This document shows positions 6,388-6,469 of a stretch of DNA of 6,469 bases, in pieces. Under the pieces are notes generated by a model. That model was not told the origin of the DNA, did not search any database, and was given only the letters and a program-made list of their open reading frames with translations. The stretch lies in assembly GCA_016929355.1 (NCBI GenBank), contig JAFGJA010000617.1, forward strand, positions 1 through 6,469. The letters run 5' to 3'. Each line of letters begins with the position of its first letter. Within the stretch, counting starts at the first letter, position 1. The stretch comes from Anaerolineae bacterium (lineage in GTDB: Bacteria; Chloroflexota; Anaerolineae; Aggregatilineales; Aggregatilineaceae). Made by a program: the position numbers and the translations under genes.

Positions 6388-6469
6388 GGAGAAAACAAAT
6401 AGATTTCGCATGATCACGTAGGGGCGAACCAATGTGTTCGCCCTGGGCCGACACGTTGGTCGGCCCCTA
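6388..6469. repeat. Hairpin repeat copy 3 (cut by the window end)
   Basis: It begins with GGAGAAAACAAATAGA and runs through CGCATGAT and GTAGGGG. Arm A is GGGCGAAC/GTTCGCCC (6422-6429 with 6436-6443) and arm B is GGCCGAC/GTCGGCC (6446-6452 with 6459-6465), both perfect with 6-nt loops. The window stops one base short of the CCCCTAC block, so the right terminal repeat is not seen. Over the 82 shared bases it matches copy 2 at 72 positions without gaps. It has the same orientation as the other two copies. Confidence 0.85.

Noticed and set aside
6251..6454. 67-codon minus-strand frame upstream of the kinase
   Set aside because: Much of it is encoded by repeat copy 3, with no domain and no good ribosome site.
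1562..6469. Repeats considered as a CRISPR or tandem array
   Set aside because: The three copies are kilobases apart with genes between them and show nested palindromes, not uniform repeat-spacer units.

Overview
The window looks like a stretch of bacterial chromosome, most likely from the Chloroflexota (an Anaerolineae-like lineage). That is an inference from moderately high GC, the style of the small membrane proteins and the dispersed GTAGGGG...CCCCTAC hairpin repeats. No marker gene here proves the taxonomy. No rRNA, tRNA, CRISPR array, transposase or phage gene was found.

Layout from left to right. Positions 1-330 hold the 3' end of a plus-strand gene of unknown function with a very basic C-terminal tail. 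It converges on a minus-strand gene (441-1442) across a short gap with two strong hairpins. That gene encodes a protein that resembles the gluzincin-type putative zinc peptidases but seems to have lost every metal ligand. A divergent intergenic region (1443-1718) carries a promoter candidate for the minus-strand gene and a 124-bp hairpin repeat placed just ahead of the next gene. A two-gene plus-strand operon follows: a 14-TM DHA2-type major facilitator efflux transporter (1719-3233) and, 19 bp later, a six-TM protein of an unnamed family (3253-3948). A second convergent gap (3949-4204) contains two kinds of dispersed repeat. It is followed by a minus-strand sensor histidine kinase with a dCache-HAMP-HisKA-HATPase architecture (4205-6232). 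Upstream of the kinase lie a small palindrome and a third, window-truncated copy of the hairpin repeat.

Functionally the window is membrane-centred: an exporter with a small membrane partner, and an orphan-looking extracellular-sensing kinase whose response regulator is not visible. No direct link between transporter and kinase can be shown from sequence. The most distinctive signal is the repeat family. Its three copies are in the same orientation, and their nested arms keep base pairing through compensatory changes. The number of arms is modular, and the two loops are complementary in copies 2 and 3. I did not find a convincing new multi-gene system.
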